NCBI GenBank assembly: GCA_035536935.1
Contig: DATLNC010000228.1
Location: forward strand, 1-14,940
Reading direction: 5' to 3'
Length of the DNA: 14,940 nt
DNA from: DATMER01 sp035536935
GTDB taxonomy: Bacteria > Acidobacteriota > Thermoanaerobaculia > Multivoradales > UBA5704
The translations under genes and the position numbers were made by a program. Shown here piece after piece: positions 7,310 to 13,132 of this stretch (position 1 is the stretch's first letter; the number at the start of each line of letters is the position of its first letter). The notes under the pieces were generated by a model. It made no database searches. It was not told the origin of the DNA and saw only the letters and a list, made by a program, of their open reading frames with translations.

Positions 7310-7657
7310 TCAAACATCCTGCTTCAGCCGCGTCATGGAGGTGACGGTCTGGCGAACCAGCTCCACCTCCCGGGGCTCGAAGTAGGACTGATCGCAGCGG
7401 GTGCAGACCCAGGCGGGCAGGTTTTTCCAAGCCATGTTGTAGCCGTTGCGATGGACATTGACCTCCGTGGTCTTCCGCTCCACCGGCGCCTGGCAGTACA
7501 GGCACTTCATCGGCAGCACCTCGCGCGCCTCCTGCGGGCGCTCCGGTGCGAGGGGCAGGGTGGCGTCGAGGTCCACCGGGCTCACGCGGCGCGGGGCGGT
7601 CCGGTACAGACCGAACGGTTTCGGGGCCGGGTAGGCGACACGTTCAGGCAGGCTCAT
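7310..7657 (-). CDS. YgiT-type (MqsA N-terminal-like) zinc-finger protein
   Basis: The C-terminal 66 residues form a YgiT-type zinc finger: MKCLYCQAPVERKTTEV with a first CxxC, then WVCTRCDQSYFEP with a second CxxC, then a helix ending RLKQDV. In the family this domain is the N-terminal half of MqsA-like antitoxins, or a free small protein beside a RelE/DUF4258-type toxin. Two starts are plausible. The ATG at 7657 (115 aa) has GGGGGA upstream and adds 49 Pro-rich residues with strong G/C third-position bias, which suggests real coding. The ATG at 7510 (66 aa) has GAGGTG 6 nt upstream and matches the common family length. No toxin gene is adjacent: upstream is a divergent esterase and downstream is argR. 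It may be a solitary antitoxin-like regulator or metal-binding protein. Confidence 0.7.
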   Translation of the reverse strand: MSLPERVAYPAPKPFGLYRTAPRRVSPVDLDATLPLAPERPQEAREVLPMKCLYCQAPVERKTTEVNVHRNGYNMAWKNLPAWVCTRCDQSYFEPREVELVRQTVTSMTRLKQDV

Positions 7658-7719
7658 GCGAGGAATCCCCCACGTAATGTTCCAGCACAGATGCAATTCC
7701 CCTGCCGAACGGCCGGTGC

Positions 7720-7732
7720 TAGCATTCACCCA
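7720..7732 (+). promoter_or_regulatory. Putative -10 box giving a leaderless esterase mRNA
   Basis: TAGCAT at 7720-7725, preceded by GGTGC, lies 6 nt before the ATG at 7732. Transcription starting about 7 nt after the hexamer would begin at the A of the start codon. No Shine-Dalgarno sequence is seen before this ATG and no clear -35 is visible. Confidence 0.4.
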
Positions 7733-9117
7733 TGCGTTGGCATCGAGCCCTCCCCGCCCTGCTCTTTCCACTCACCGTTGCGGCCCAGGATCTCCCCCGG
7801 GGCCAGTTCGTCGAGAAGGTGGTAGCTCAGTCCGACCCGAGCCAGAGCTACGCCCTGTACATCCCGACCACCTACAAGCCTGACCGGAAGTGGCCGATCC
7901 TCTACGTCTTCGACGCGCGCTCGAACGGCGTCGAGGCGGGGCAGCGCTTCCTGGCCGGCGCCGAGCGCTACGGCTTCGTCGTGGCGAGCTCGAACAACTC
8001 GATGAGCGATGGCCCGAACGAGCCGAACGTGGTGTCGATGCGGGCCATGTGGTCGGACACGCACGCGCACCTCGCGATCGACGACCGCCGGGTGTACGCC
8101 GCCGGCTTCTCGGGCACGGTGCGCTTCGCCTGCCGGGCCGCGCTGGCGGCTCCCGGGACCATCGAAGGGATCGTCGCCGCGGGCGCGGGCTTCCCCTTCG
8201 AGACCCGGCCGACCAAGGACACGCCCTTCCTCTACTACGGCACTGTCGGAGACCGCGACTTCAACTACTACGAGGTCCTGGACCTGGCGGACCAGATGAC
8301 GGCCCTCGGGCTCCCCCACCGTATCGAGGTCTACGCCGGCCCGCATCAATGGATGCCGGAAGAGCTGGCCACCCGGGCGCTCGGCTGGCTGGAGATCCAG
8401 GCCATGAAAAAGGGCCTGCGGCAGAAGGACGCCGCCCTGATCAAGGCGCTCTGGTCCGAGGACATGGCCCGTGCCCGGGCGCTGGAAGCGTCCGACCTTC
8501 CCGAAGCCCACCGCCTGTACACGGCCATGTCTGGGGATTACCAGGGGCTCGCCGATGCCGAGACCCTGAACGAGGTCGCGGTCCAGGTCTCGCGCATCGC
8601 CGCCTCCGACGCCTTCAAGCAGGAGCGCAAGCTCCGGCAGGAGCGCAACCTGCGGGACAAGCAGTACCTGGCGGCGGCGCCGCGGGCCATGAGCACGGCG
8701 GACCTCGCCCAGGCGCTCAAGGACCTCCACATCAAGGAGCTGAAGAAGCAGGCGGAGTCGGACGACCCGGCGACGAGGCTCTCCGCGCGCCGGCTGCTGA
8801 ACACGCTGCTGGGTCAGACCAGCTTCTACCTGCCGCGGATGTTCACCGAGCAGGGGAACCACGACCGCACGGTCTTCGTGCTCTCGATCGCGGCGGAGAT
8901 CTCGCCGGACAGCCCGGGAATCTGGTACGGGATCGCGGCGGCGCACGCCCGCAAGGGGTCGAAGAAGAAGGCGCTGGAGAGCCTGCGCAAGGCGGTCGAG
9001 AAGGGCTGGGCGGACCTCGCGAGCCTGGAGGCGGAGCCGGCTTTCGCCGGGCTGCGGCAGGACAAGGGCTATCGGGAGCTGGTGGCGGAGATCGCGAAGA
9101 AGACCCCGGCAGGTTGA
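7732..9117 (+). CDS. Secreted alpha/beta-hydrolase (esterase-like) with C-terminal repeat-like region
   Basis: A 461-residue exported protein. Residues 1-18 form a short signal peptide (basic MRWHR, hydrophobic core, VAA before Q19). Residues 20-220 resemble the PHB-depolymerase/LpqC-like or Esterase-D-like alpha/beta hydrolase fold: ALYIPTTYKPDRKWPILYVFDA (41-62), nucleophile elbow AAGFSGTVRF with Ser127, GTVGDRDFNY (170-179) with candidate acid Asp174/176, and AGPHQWMP with His205. Residues 285-330 are rich in Lys, Arg and Glu and probably helical. Residues 385-461 look like a degenerate TPR: IAAAHARKGSKKKALESLRKAVEKGW, then a closing segment often seen at the end of such proteins. The substrate is unknown. 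It ends 2 nt before the stop of the convergent RAM-domain gene. Confidence 0.8.
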   Translation: MRWHRALPALLFPLTVAAQDLPRGQFVEKVVAQSDPSQSYALYIPTTYKPDRKWPILYVFDARSNGVEAGQRFLAGAERYGFVVASSNNSMSDGPNEPNVVSMRAMWSDTHAHLAIDDRRVYAAGFSGTVRFACRAALAAPGTIEGIVAAGAGFPFETRPTKDTPFLYYGTVGDRDFNYYEVLDLADQMTALGLPHRIEVYAGPHQWMPEELATRALGWLEIQAMKKGLRQKDAALIKALWSEDMARARALEASDLPEAHRLYTAMSGDYQGLADAETLNEVAVQVSRIAASDAFKQERKLRQERNLRDKQYLAAAPRAMSTADLAQALKDLHIKELKKQAESDDPATRLSARRLLNTLLGQTSFYLPRMFTEQGNHDRTVFVLSIAAEISPDSPGIWYGIAAAHARKGSKKKALESLRKAVEKGWADLASLEAEPAFAGLRQDKGYRELVAEIAKKTPAG

Positions 9118-9119
9118 TT

Positions 9120-9416
9120 TCAGCGGGCCGGAGGCGGCTCCTCGTTGCCGATGGAGAACATGCGGTCCATGTTGTAGCGCGAGAAGGCGCGGAAGGCGAT
9201 CAGGGTTTCTGAGCGCTCGATGCCCTCGATCTTGAGCATCTGGTTGGTGACGGCCTCGGCCACGTCCTCGTTGGTCTTGACGCGCGCGATGGCGACCAGG
9301 TCCCAGTGCCCGGCCACCGAGAACACCTCGGTCACGCCTTGGAGCTCCACGATCCGCTCCGCGACCTCGTTGACCTTCCCCTTTTCCACGCTCAGCAGAA
9401 TGACGGCATTCACCAT
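9120..9416 (-). CDS. Stand-alone Lrp/AsnC-type ligand-binding (RAM) domain protein
   Basis: The 98 residues match the C-terminal effector domain of Lrp/AsnC regulators without the DNA-binding helix-turn-helix: AVILLSVEKGKVNEVAERI (4-22), VTEVFSVAGHWDLVAIARVK (28-47) with the G-x-WDL/Y pattern, and the closing strand ERSETLIAFRAFSRY. Such stand-alone RAM proteins form oligomers that bind amino acids and can modulate full-length Lrp proteins; no direct function is shown here. A GAGGAG ribosome site lies about 8-9 nt before the ATG. A TAGAGT hexamer at 9440-9445 (minus strand) is a possible -10. The C-terminal tail NEEPPPAR is probably disordered. Confidence 0.85.
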   Translation of the reverse strand: MVNAVILLSVEKGKVNEVAERIVELQGVTEVFSVAGHWDLVAIARVKTNEDVAEAVTNQMLKIEGIERSETLIAFRAFSRYNMDRMFSIGNEEPPPAR

Positions 9417-9493
9417 GGCCCGGTTCTCCTCGGTCTGGAACTCTACAACAGCGCCCCCGACAACGGGAGGCCGTCCCGGCGCCCGGGCCGCTC

Positions 9494-9736
9494 GACCGGC
9501 AGGTTTTCAGGTCCAACCCGCGGGTTGGGACGGTAAACCCGCGAATCCCATCGTCCAACCGGCGGGTTGACATGCGGAACCCGCGGGCTGGGAGGCAAAA
9601 CCAGCGGGTTGGGACACGGAACCAGCGGGTTGGGGCACAGAACCCGTGGGTCGGGAGGCGAAACCCGTCGGTTGAGACGTAAGACCGGGGGGTTGGGAGG
9701 GAGAACCCGCGGGTGGAACCGTCCGTCCCGCGGGTT
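9494..9736. repeat. Tandem array of twelve 21-bp units with palindromic core
   Basis: Core copies begin at 9494, 9515, 9536, 9557, 9578, 9599, 9620, 9641, 9662, 9683, 9704 and 9725, exactly 21 bp apart with no indels. The consensus core is AACCCGCGGGTT, a perfect 12-bp palindrome in the cleanest copies (for example 9515-9526), followed by GGGA and a more variable stretch of about 5-6 bp. Copies differ by substitutions only. The array fills most of the gene-free stretch 9417-9821 between the RAM gene and the TIR fragment. Confidence 0.9.
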
Positions 9737-9752
9737 TTCTGATTGGGGCGGG

Positions 9753-9798
9753 GGCGTCCTCTCCCGCGCAGCGGGGGAGGATCGAGGAGGGGGTCTTC
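9753..9798. repeat. Left arm of a 43-bp inverted repeat pair
   Basis: Positions 9756-9798 are the reverse complement of 10349-10391 with a single mismatch (42 of 43). The arm itself folds: CTCTCCCGC and GCGGGGGAG form a hairpin around 9760-9779. It looks like a dispersed REP-type element and lies just upstream of the TIR fragment. Confidence 0.85.
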
Positions 9799-9806
9799 GT
9801 CCCCGC

Positions 9807-9821
9807 TACAATGGTGTCTCC
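9807..9821 (+). promoter_or_regulatory. Putative -10 box of the TIR fragment
   Basis: GCTACAAT contains TACAAT at 9807-9812, 9 nt before the ATG at 9822. There is no clear Shine-Dalgarno sequence, so any transcript would have a leader of only 2-3 nt. No convincing -35 lies in the GC-rich repeat upstream. Confidence 0.4.
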
Positions 9822-10118
9822 ATGCCCACCTCCACCCGGCCCACGGTCTTCCTGAGCTACAGCCACCAGGACGAGGATTGGAAGGACCGCGTCGCGACGG
9901 CTCTGAAGGCCCTGGAACTTCAGAACGAGTTGGAGGTCTGGGACGACCGCAGGATCACCGCGGGGGACGGCTGGTTCGCCGAAATCGAGCAGGCCATAAA
10001 CCGTGCGGCCGTGGCCGTGCTCCTGATCTCGAGCGACTTTCTCGCCTCCGGGTTCATCCGTGGCACGGAGGTCCCCCACCTGCTGAAGCGCCACCAGGAG
10101 GAGGGTCTGGGGGCTTGA
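9822..10118 (+). pseudogene. Truncated TIR-domain protein (5' part of a decayed TIR-TPR gene)
   Basis: The 98 residues form the first two thirds of a TIR domain: PTVFLSYSHQDEDWKDRV (7-24), the BB-loop-like EVWDDRRITAGDGW (38-51), and VAVLLISSDFLASGFIRGTEVP (64-85), where Glu83 corresponds to the catalytic Glu of NAD-cleaving TIR domains. It stops at EEGLGA, where related proteins continue through the last strand of the TIR and then further domains. The next frame immediately resumes as a TPR end (10109-10282), so this is best read as an internally deleted, frameshifted gene. The ATG at 9822 is used as start; the frame is open back to 9567 through the 21-bp repeats, but that stretch looks like repeat. 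If expressed, it could be a stand-alone partial TIR protein. Confidence 0.75.
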
Positions 10119-10282
10119 TGCGCCGGCACGAATGCGACGCCCACCTGGAATGGGCCCGGCTCTGCCGCCAGCGGGGGGACCGCGACGGCCTGCAACGGCA
10201 CTTGGCGCGGGCGCGGAGGCTGGTCGAGGAGACGGGGTACGGGCGGCGGAGGCGGGAGGTGGAGTGGCTGGAAAAGGCCCTC
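10109..10282 (+). pseudogene. C-terminal TPR remnant of a TIR/STAND-type protein
   Basis: In the frame of the ATG at 10118, the residues ECDAHLEWARLCRQRGD, then RHLARARRLVEETGY, then GRRRREVEWLEKAL form one TPR helix pair and the closing segment typical of large bacterial TPR signalling proteins, where the endings resemble HLARARELVEETGYHRRD. The TIR stop and this ATG overlap as TGATG. There is no stop codon at the natural end: the frame runs on into the repeat at 10277, which supplies ALTPVPSPG, and stays open far downstream. The natural 3' end was therefore lost to a repeat insertion. I read it as one decayed gene with the TIR fragment; a real small coupled gene is less likely. Confidence 0.65.
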
Positions 10283-10345
10283 ACCCCCGTCCCCTCTCCC
10301 GGTCCCCGAGCACGCCCTCCCAGGGCGAGGGGCGCCACCACCAAC
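10277..10345. repeat. Dispersed GC-rich repeat at the end of the TPR remnant
   Basis: The sequence CCCTCACCCCCGTCCCCTC, with a GCCCT/AGGGC hairpin near 10313-10325 and GGCGAGGGG after it, belongs to the common interspersed repeats whose translation reads LTPVPSPG. It replaces the end of the TPR coding sequence. Confidence 0.6.
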
Positions 10346-10348
10346 CCT

Positions 10349-10391
10349 GAAGACCCCCTCCTCGATCCTCCCCCGCTTCGCGGGAGAGGAC
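10349..10391. repeat. Right arm of the 43-bp inverted repeat pair
   Basis: Reverse complement of 9756-9798 with one mismatch. It contains the hairpin CCCCCGC-TTC-GCGGG-type stem around 10370-10386. With the left arm it brackets the TIR/TPR remnant, about 550 bp apart. Positions 10392-10460 after it hold no gene or clear signal. Confidence 0.85.
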
Positions 10392-10465
10392 CCCCCCTGC
10401 CGCCTTGCGCGAGCCAGTTCCCGAGCCATTGCGTACGATTGGACGGATCACCTGAGCCAGCCCCC

Positions 10466-10670
10466 GGGCGACAGCGTCTAGCCTGGGGCGTGAGCCCCAG
10501 GTACAGAGTCCCCATGAACAGATCCAGCCCCAACGGGGCGGTACCTCTCCGCCGCGCTGGTCCACGGGGCTCACGCCCCTGGGCCGCCTGTCGCCCCTTG
10601 CGGGGCTTGGAGATATTTAGGGGTGGGCGTACCTGGGGCTCACGCCCCAGGCTAGATGCTGCCGCCCCTG
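10466..10670. mobile_element. MITE-like element with 27-bp perfect inverted ends
   Basis: Positions 10478-10504 and 10629-10655 are perfect reverse complements. Similarity continues outward about 12 bp with two mismatches, so the terminal repeats are near 39-40 bp. Each end is itself a hairpin around CCTGGGGCGTGAGCCCCAGG. Inside are more GGGGC/GCCCC hairpins, at 10527-10539, 10566-10579 and 10593-10606. There is no coding potential beyond an accidental open frame and no target-site duplication that I can identify with confidence. It separates the TIR remnant from the orphan gene at 10709. Confidence 0.75.
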
Positions 10671-10708
10671 CGGGGGCTTTCACTGGAACAGTTTTTTGTG
10701 ACGAGCCC

Positions 10709-10954
10709 TTACTCAGTAGAGGACAGGTACTTCCTGGCTCGGGCCTTGGCCAGTCTCATGATGTGCTCGAGCTGCATGTAATGCTCCAGCTCGGAAGCCT
10801 CGTCCGCCGTCAGGCGGCTCTCCTTCTCCCGGGCGATCAGGTCAGCGACACGCGCCTTGGCAACCGCGGAGGGGCGAAAGGCGATCACCTTGCTCGGGCT
10901 GCTTCCGGCGGCGATGAAGTCGATGACTTCTTCGTAAACTCGGCTCGCTTCCAT
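10709..10954 (-). CDS. Small conserved helical protein, orphan (antitoxin-like)
   Basis: The 81-residue protein is almost entirely alpha-helical by composition: EEVIDFIAAGSSPSKVIAFRPS (8-29), AKARVADLIAREKESRLTADEASELEHY and LEHIMRLAKARARKYL. From memory, very similar small proteins occur in cyanobacteria and other phyla, often directly upstream of an HNH-endonuclease gene; that link is recall, not shown here. No partner follows: downstream lies the MITE-like element. The stop is TAA. The ATG has no Shine-Dalgarno sequence, but TATACT lies 7 nt before it, suggesting leaderless expression. The gene is divergent from the M20 peptidase, with 24 bp between start codons. Confidence 0.7.
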   Translation of the reverse strand: MEASRVYEEVIDFIAAGSSPSKVIAFRPSAVAKARVADLIAREKESRLTADEASELEHYMQLEHIMRLAKARARKYLSSTE

Positions 10955-10978
10955 GTCGCTGAGTATAGGCTATGTCGC
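10955..10978. promoter_or_regulatory. Divergent, overlapping leaderless promoter region
   Basis: Only 24 bp separate the two divergent ATGs. On the minus strand TATACT (10962-10967) lies 7 nt before the ATG at 10954. On the plus strand TAGGCT (10966-10971) lies 7 nt before the ATG at 10979. The -10 elements overlap at a small palindrome, ATAG-G-CTAT (10965-10973). Neither start has a ribosome binding site, and the -35 regions would fall inside the opposite gene. Confidence 0.45.
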
Positions 10979-12187
10979 ATGACTGCCGACCTCCCCGCTC
11001 CCGTCTTCGAGCGCACGCTCCAGCTCCTGCGCGATCTGACCGCGATCTCGTCTCCCAGCGGCGACCTGCCGGGGTTGCGCCGGATGACGGAACGGCTCTC
11101 CGCGGAGCTGTCGGCACGGGGGCTGACGCCCGAGGTCTGGGAGGAGGCCGGCGAGCCGGTGCTCCTGGCCCGGGGACCGGACACCTCCCGCGGGCATCTC
11201 CTCCTGATCGGCCACATGGACACGGTGCTCCCGGCCGCGGAACCCAGGATTGAAGGCGGCCGCCTCGTCGCCACGGGCGCCATCGACATGAAAGGCGGCC
11301 TTGCCGCCTTCCTCGGAGCGCTCGACCTGCTCGCCGAGCGGGGCGTCAAGCCGCCGGACGACCTGCTGCTCGTCGTGGTTCCGGACGAGGAGGTCGGAGG
11401 CCCGATCTCCCACGGCTCCATGAAGCGCTGGGGAGAGGGGGCGCGGGCGCTCTGGGTCCTCGAGCCGGGCGAGCCTGCCGGAGACGCCGAGACCATGGTC
11501 GCGGGACGCCGCGGCATGTTCGACTGGCGGCTGGCCGTGAAAGGCCAGGCCGCGCACTCGGGCCTCCACTACTGGGAAGGCCGCTCCGCCCTGACCGCCG
11601 CCGCCCGCTGGTGTGTCGAAGCCGAGTCGCTCTCGCAACGCAGCGGCGGCCCGACCGTGAATGTGGGCCGCCTCGTCGCGGGGGATGCCAGCTTCGTGGA
11701 GAACCTCGTCGTCGCACACTCCCTGGTCGGCACGGACCGCCAGCTCAACATCGTGCCCGACCGCGCCGTCGTGGAAGGCGAGACGCGCTTCCTGCGTCCC
11801 CGGGAAGGTCCTGAGATGGAAGACCGCCTGCGCTCCCTGGCCCGGGTGATCGCCCGGGACACCGGGACCGAAATCGCCCTCACCCGCGAGCCCACCATCC
11901 CGCCCGTAGATCCAGACGGTCCTCACGCCGCCGTGAGCCACCGGGCCGTGGCCCTCGCCGCCGCCCGCGGCTGGGTCCTGGAAGTCGAGCGCGAGCGCGG
12001 CGGAATCTCCTTCCCCAACTTCCTCCCCGACCCCGGCCGCCTGCCCGTCCTCGACGGCCTCGGTCCGGTCGGCGGCGGCATGCACACTCGGGAGGAGTAC
12101 GTGGAGCTGCGGTCGCTCCAGAGGCGGGTGCTGCTGCTGGCGGATTTGCTGACAGAATCGGGATCCGATGCTGAAGCCCCGGCTTGA
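10979..12187 (+). CDS. M20 metallopeptidase (carboxypeptidase G2/ArgE-DapE-like)
   Basis: The 402-residue zinc peptidase has no signal peptide, so it is cytoplasmic. The catalytic domain shows LLLIGHMDTVLP (74-85) with ligand His79 and catalytic Asp81, GAIDMKGGLAAF (100-111) with bridging Asp103, and VVPDEEVGG (133-141) with general base Glu137 and ligand Glu138. A dimerisation domain follows at about 175-290, beginning GRRGMFDWRLAVKGQAAHSG, and the last zinc ligand His369 lies in GGGMHTREEY. The pattern is closest to the glutamate-carboxypeptidase/CPG2 branch; the substrate cannot be fixed from sequence. The ATG at 10979 is chosen because the upstream open frame crosses the opposite gene and the MITE. 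The gene overlaps the nucleotidyltransferase by 20 bp. Confidence 0.88.
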   Translation: MTADLPAPVFERTLQLLRDLTAISSPSGDLPGLRRMTERLSAELSARGLTPEVWEEAGEPVLLARGPDTSRGHLLLIGHMDTVLPAAEPRIEGGRLVATGAIDMKGGLAAFLGALDLLAERGVKPPDDLLLVVVPDEEVGGPISHGSMKRWGEGARALWVLEPGEPAGDAETMVAGRRGMFDWRLAVKGQAAHSGLHYWEGRSALTAAARWCVEAESLSQRSGGPTVNVGRLVAGDASFVENLVVAHSLVGTDRQLNIVPDRAVVEGETRFLRPREGPEMEDRLRSLARVIARDTGTEIALTREPTIPPVDPDGPHAAVSHRAVALAAARGWVLEVERERGGISFPNFLPDPGRLPVLDGLGPVGGGMHTREEYVELRSLQRRVLLLADLLTESGSDAEAPA

Positions 12188-12830
12188 GATCCTCCCCCCC
12201 TCCCAACGGAGACTCTGGGACGAGATGCTCGGCGCGATCCCTGCGGATTTCGTCCTCTATGGAGGCACCGCTCTCGCGCTGCGGCTGGGGCACCGGGCTT
12301 CGGAGGACTTCGACTTCTTCTCGAACCGGAGCTTTCTTCCTGCTGACCTGGAAGCTCAGGTGCCATTCCTTGCGGGCGCCGAGCGGATTCAATCCTCCCC
12401 CAACACCCTGGTTTCTCTCGTGGAGAGGGAAGGACCCGTGAAAGTCTCCTTCTTCGGCGGCCTGACGCTGCACCGCGTCGGCGATCCCGAGCCGGCGGAG
12501 GAAAACGGCGTGCTAGTGGCGTCCCTGCTCGACCTCGCTGCGACCAAGGTCAAGGTGGTCCAGGATCGTGCCGAGGCGAAGGACTACCTGGACATCAGCC
12601 GCCTGCTGGAAGAAGGGACCGAGTTGAGTGAGGCGCTCGGGTCTGCGCAGGCCGTGTACGGTTCAGCCTTCAATCCCCTGCTCAGCCTCAAGGCTCTCTG
12701 CTACTTTGTAGACGGCGACCTGCCGACCCTGTCGCCCAACGTGCAGAAACGCTTGACGGAGGCTGCCCAGGAAGTGAATCCCGACAGACTGCCGGAGCTG
12801 ACAACCCTTCCCGGAGGGTTGACACCATGA
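12168..12830 (+). CDS. AbiEii/AbiGii-type nucleotidyltransferase (toxin-like)
   Basis: The 220-residue protein has the minimal nucleotidyltransferase core: FVLYGGTALALRLGHRASEDFDFFS (28-52), in which GGTALAL is the nucleotide-binding turn and Asp47/Asp49 of EDFDFF are the metal-binding pair. VKVSFFGG (91-98) gives the third strand, and TKVKVVQDRAEAKDYLDISRLL (126-147) the conserved KDYLDI helix. This family includes the AbiEii and related toxins that modify tRNA ends or other targets. The start overlaps the M20 gene by 20 bp, and the stop overlaps the partner's ATG as ATGA. It is shorter than AbiEii itself, so it belongs to the compact DUF1814-like branch. The function as a toxin is inferred. 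Confidence 0.82.
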   Translation: MLKPRLEILPPSQRRLWDEMLGAIPADFVLYGGTALALRLGHRASEDFDFFSNRSFLPADLEAQVPFLAGAERIQSSPNTLVSLVEREGPVKVSFFGGLTLHRVGDPEPAEENGVLVASLLDLAATKVKVVQDRAEAKDYLDISRLLEEGTELSEALGSAQAVYGSAFNPLLSLKALCYFVDGDLPTLSPNVQKRLTEAAQEVNPDRLPELTTLPGGLTP

Positions 12831-13114
12831 CCGACCTGGAGAGGGTCGCCAAGAGGCTTTTCTGGTGGAAGACACCGGCCGAGGCCCTTGCAGATCCGAA
12901 GCGCTTCCTGGCCCAGGTGATGACTTACGGCAACGTGGAGGATCTCGCCGCTGCTCTCCGCCATTTTCCAAGGAGCGCATTGCGGGAAGTACTGAACGAC
13001 GCGCCGCCGGGAGTCTTCGATGCCCGATCATGGAACTACTGGCACGTTGTCTTCGGAATCCCGACGCCCGAGTTGCCGACGAGGCGTCTGCCGGAGGTCC
13101 AAACGCACGGGTAG
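12827..13114 (+). CDS. Small partner of the nucleotidyltransferase (antitoxin candidate)
   Basis: The 95 residues begin MTDLERVAKRLFWWKTPAEAL and continue RFLAQVMTYGNVEDLAAALRHF, SALREVLNDAPPGVFDARSWNYWHVVFGI, ending in a Pro/Arg-rich tail. From memory this family recurs immediately beside such nucleotidyltransferases in many bacteria and is annotated hypothetical; it has no DNA-binding motif that I can see. The ATG overlaps the toxin-like stop (ATGA) and has GGAGGG 8 nt upstream, so translation is coupled but can also initiate separately. It converges on the adaptor gene with an 18-nt gap. No terminator hairpin is evident there. Confidence 0.75.
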   Translation: MTDLERVAKRLFWWKTPAEALADPKRFLAQVMTYGNVEDLAAALRHFPRSALREVLNDAPPGVFDARSWNYWHVVFGIPTPELPTRRLPEVQTHG

Positions 13115-13132
13115 AAGGCTCTACCCACTGCT

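Noticed and set aside
7726..9573. A 615-residue open frame antisense to the esterase and RAM region
   Set aside because: Its composition is Arg/Gly/Pro-rich with no recognisable domain, and it is an exact shadow of a well-supported gene with a signal peptide and catalytic motifs.
9494..9736. The 21-bp array as a CRISPR
   Set aside because: Units are contiguous, with only short variable stretches of about 5-6 bp between cores and no spacers of 25-40 bp. No cas gene is nearby.
9507..10094. A minus-strand heptapeptide-repeat protein (SQPAGFA-like)
   Set aside because: The repeat pattern follows from the 21-bp DNA period. The N-terminal part is antisense to the TIR coding frame, and there is no ribosome site or family support.
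10660..10700. A rho-independent terminator at the GCCCC-TGC-GGGGC hairpin followed by TTTC
   Set aside because: The T run is too short and the hairpin is one of several similar stems in the MITE-like element. No supported gene on that strand ends just before it.
9743..12187. An 814-residue open frame on the plus strand ending in the M20 peptidase
   Set aside because: It crosses the TIR fragment out of frame, the MITE-like element and the opposite-strand small gene. Only the TPR tail and the peptidase from 10979 look like protein; the rest is open because the DNA is GC-rich.
13115..13132. A shared terminator between the convergent partner and adaptor genes
   Set aside because: The 18-nt gap contains no hairpin with a T tract.
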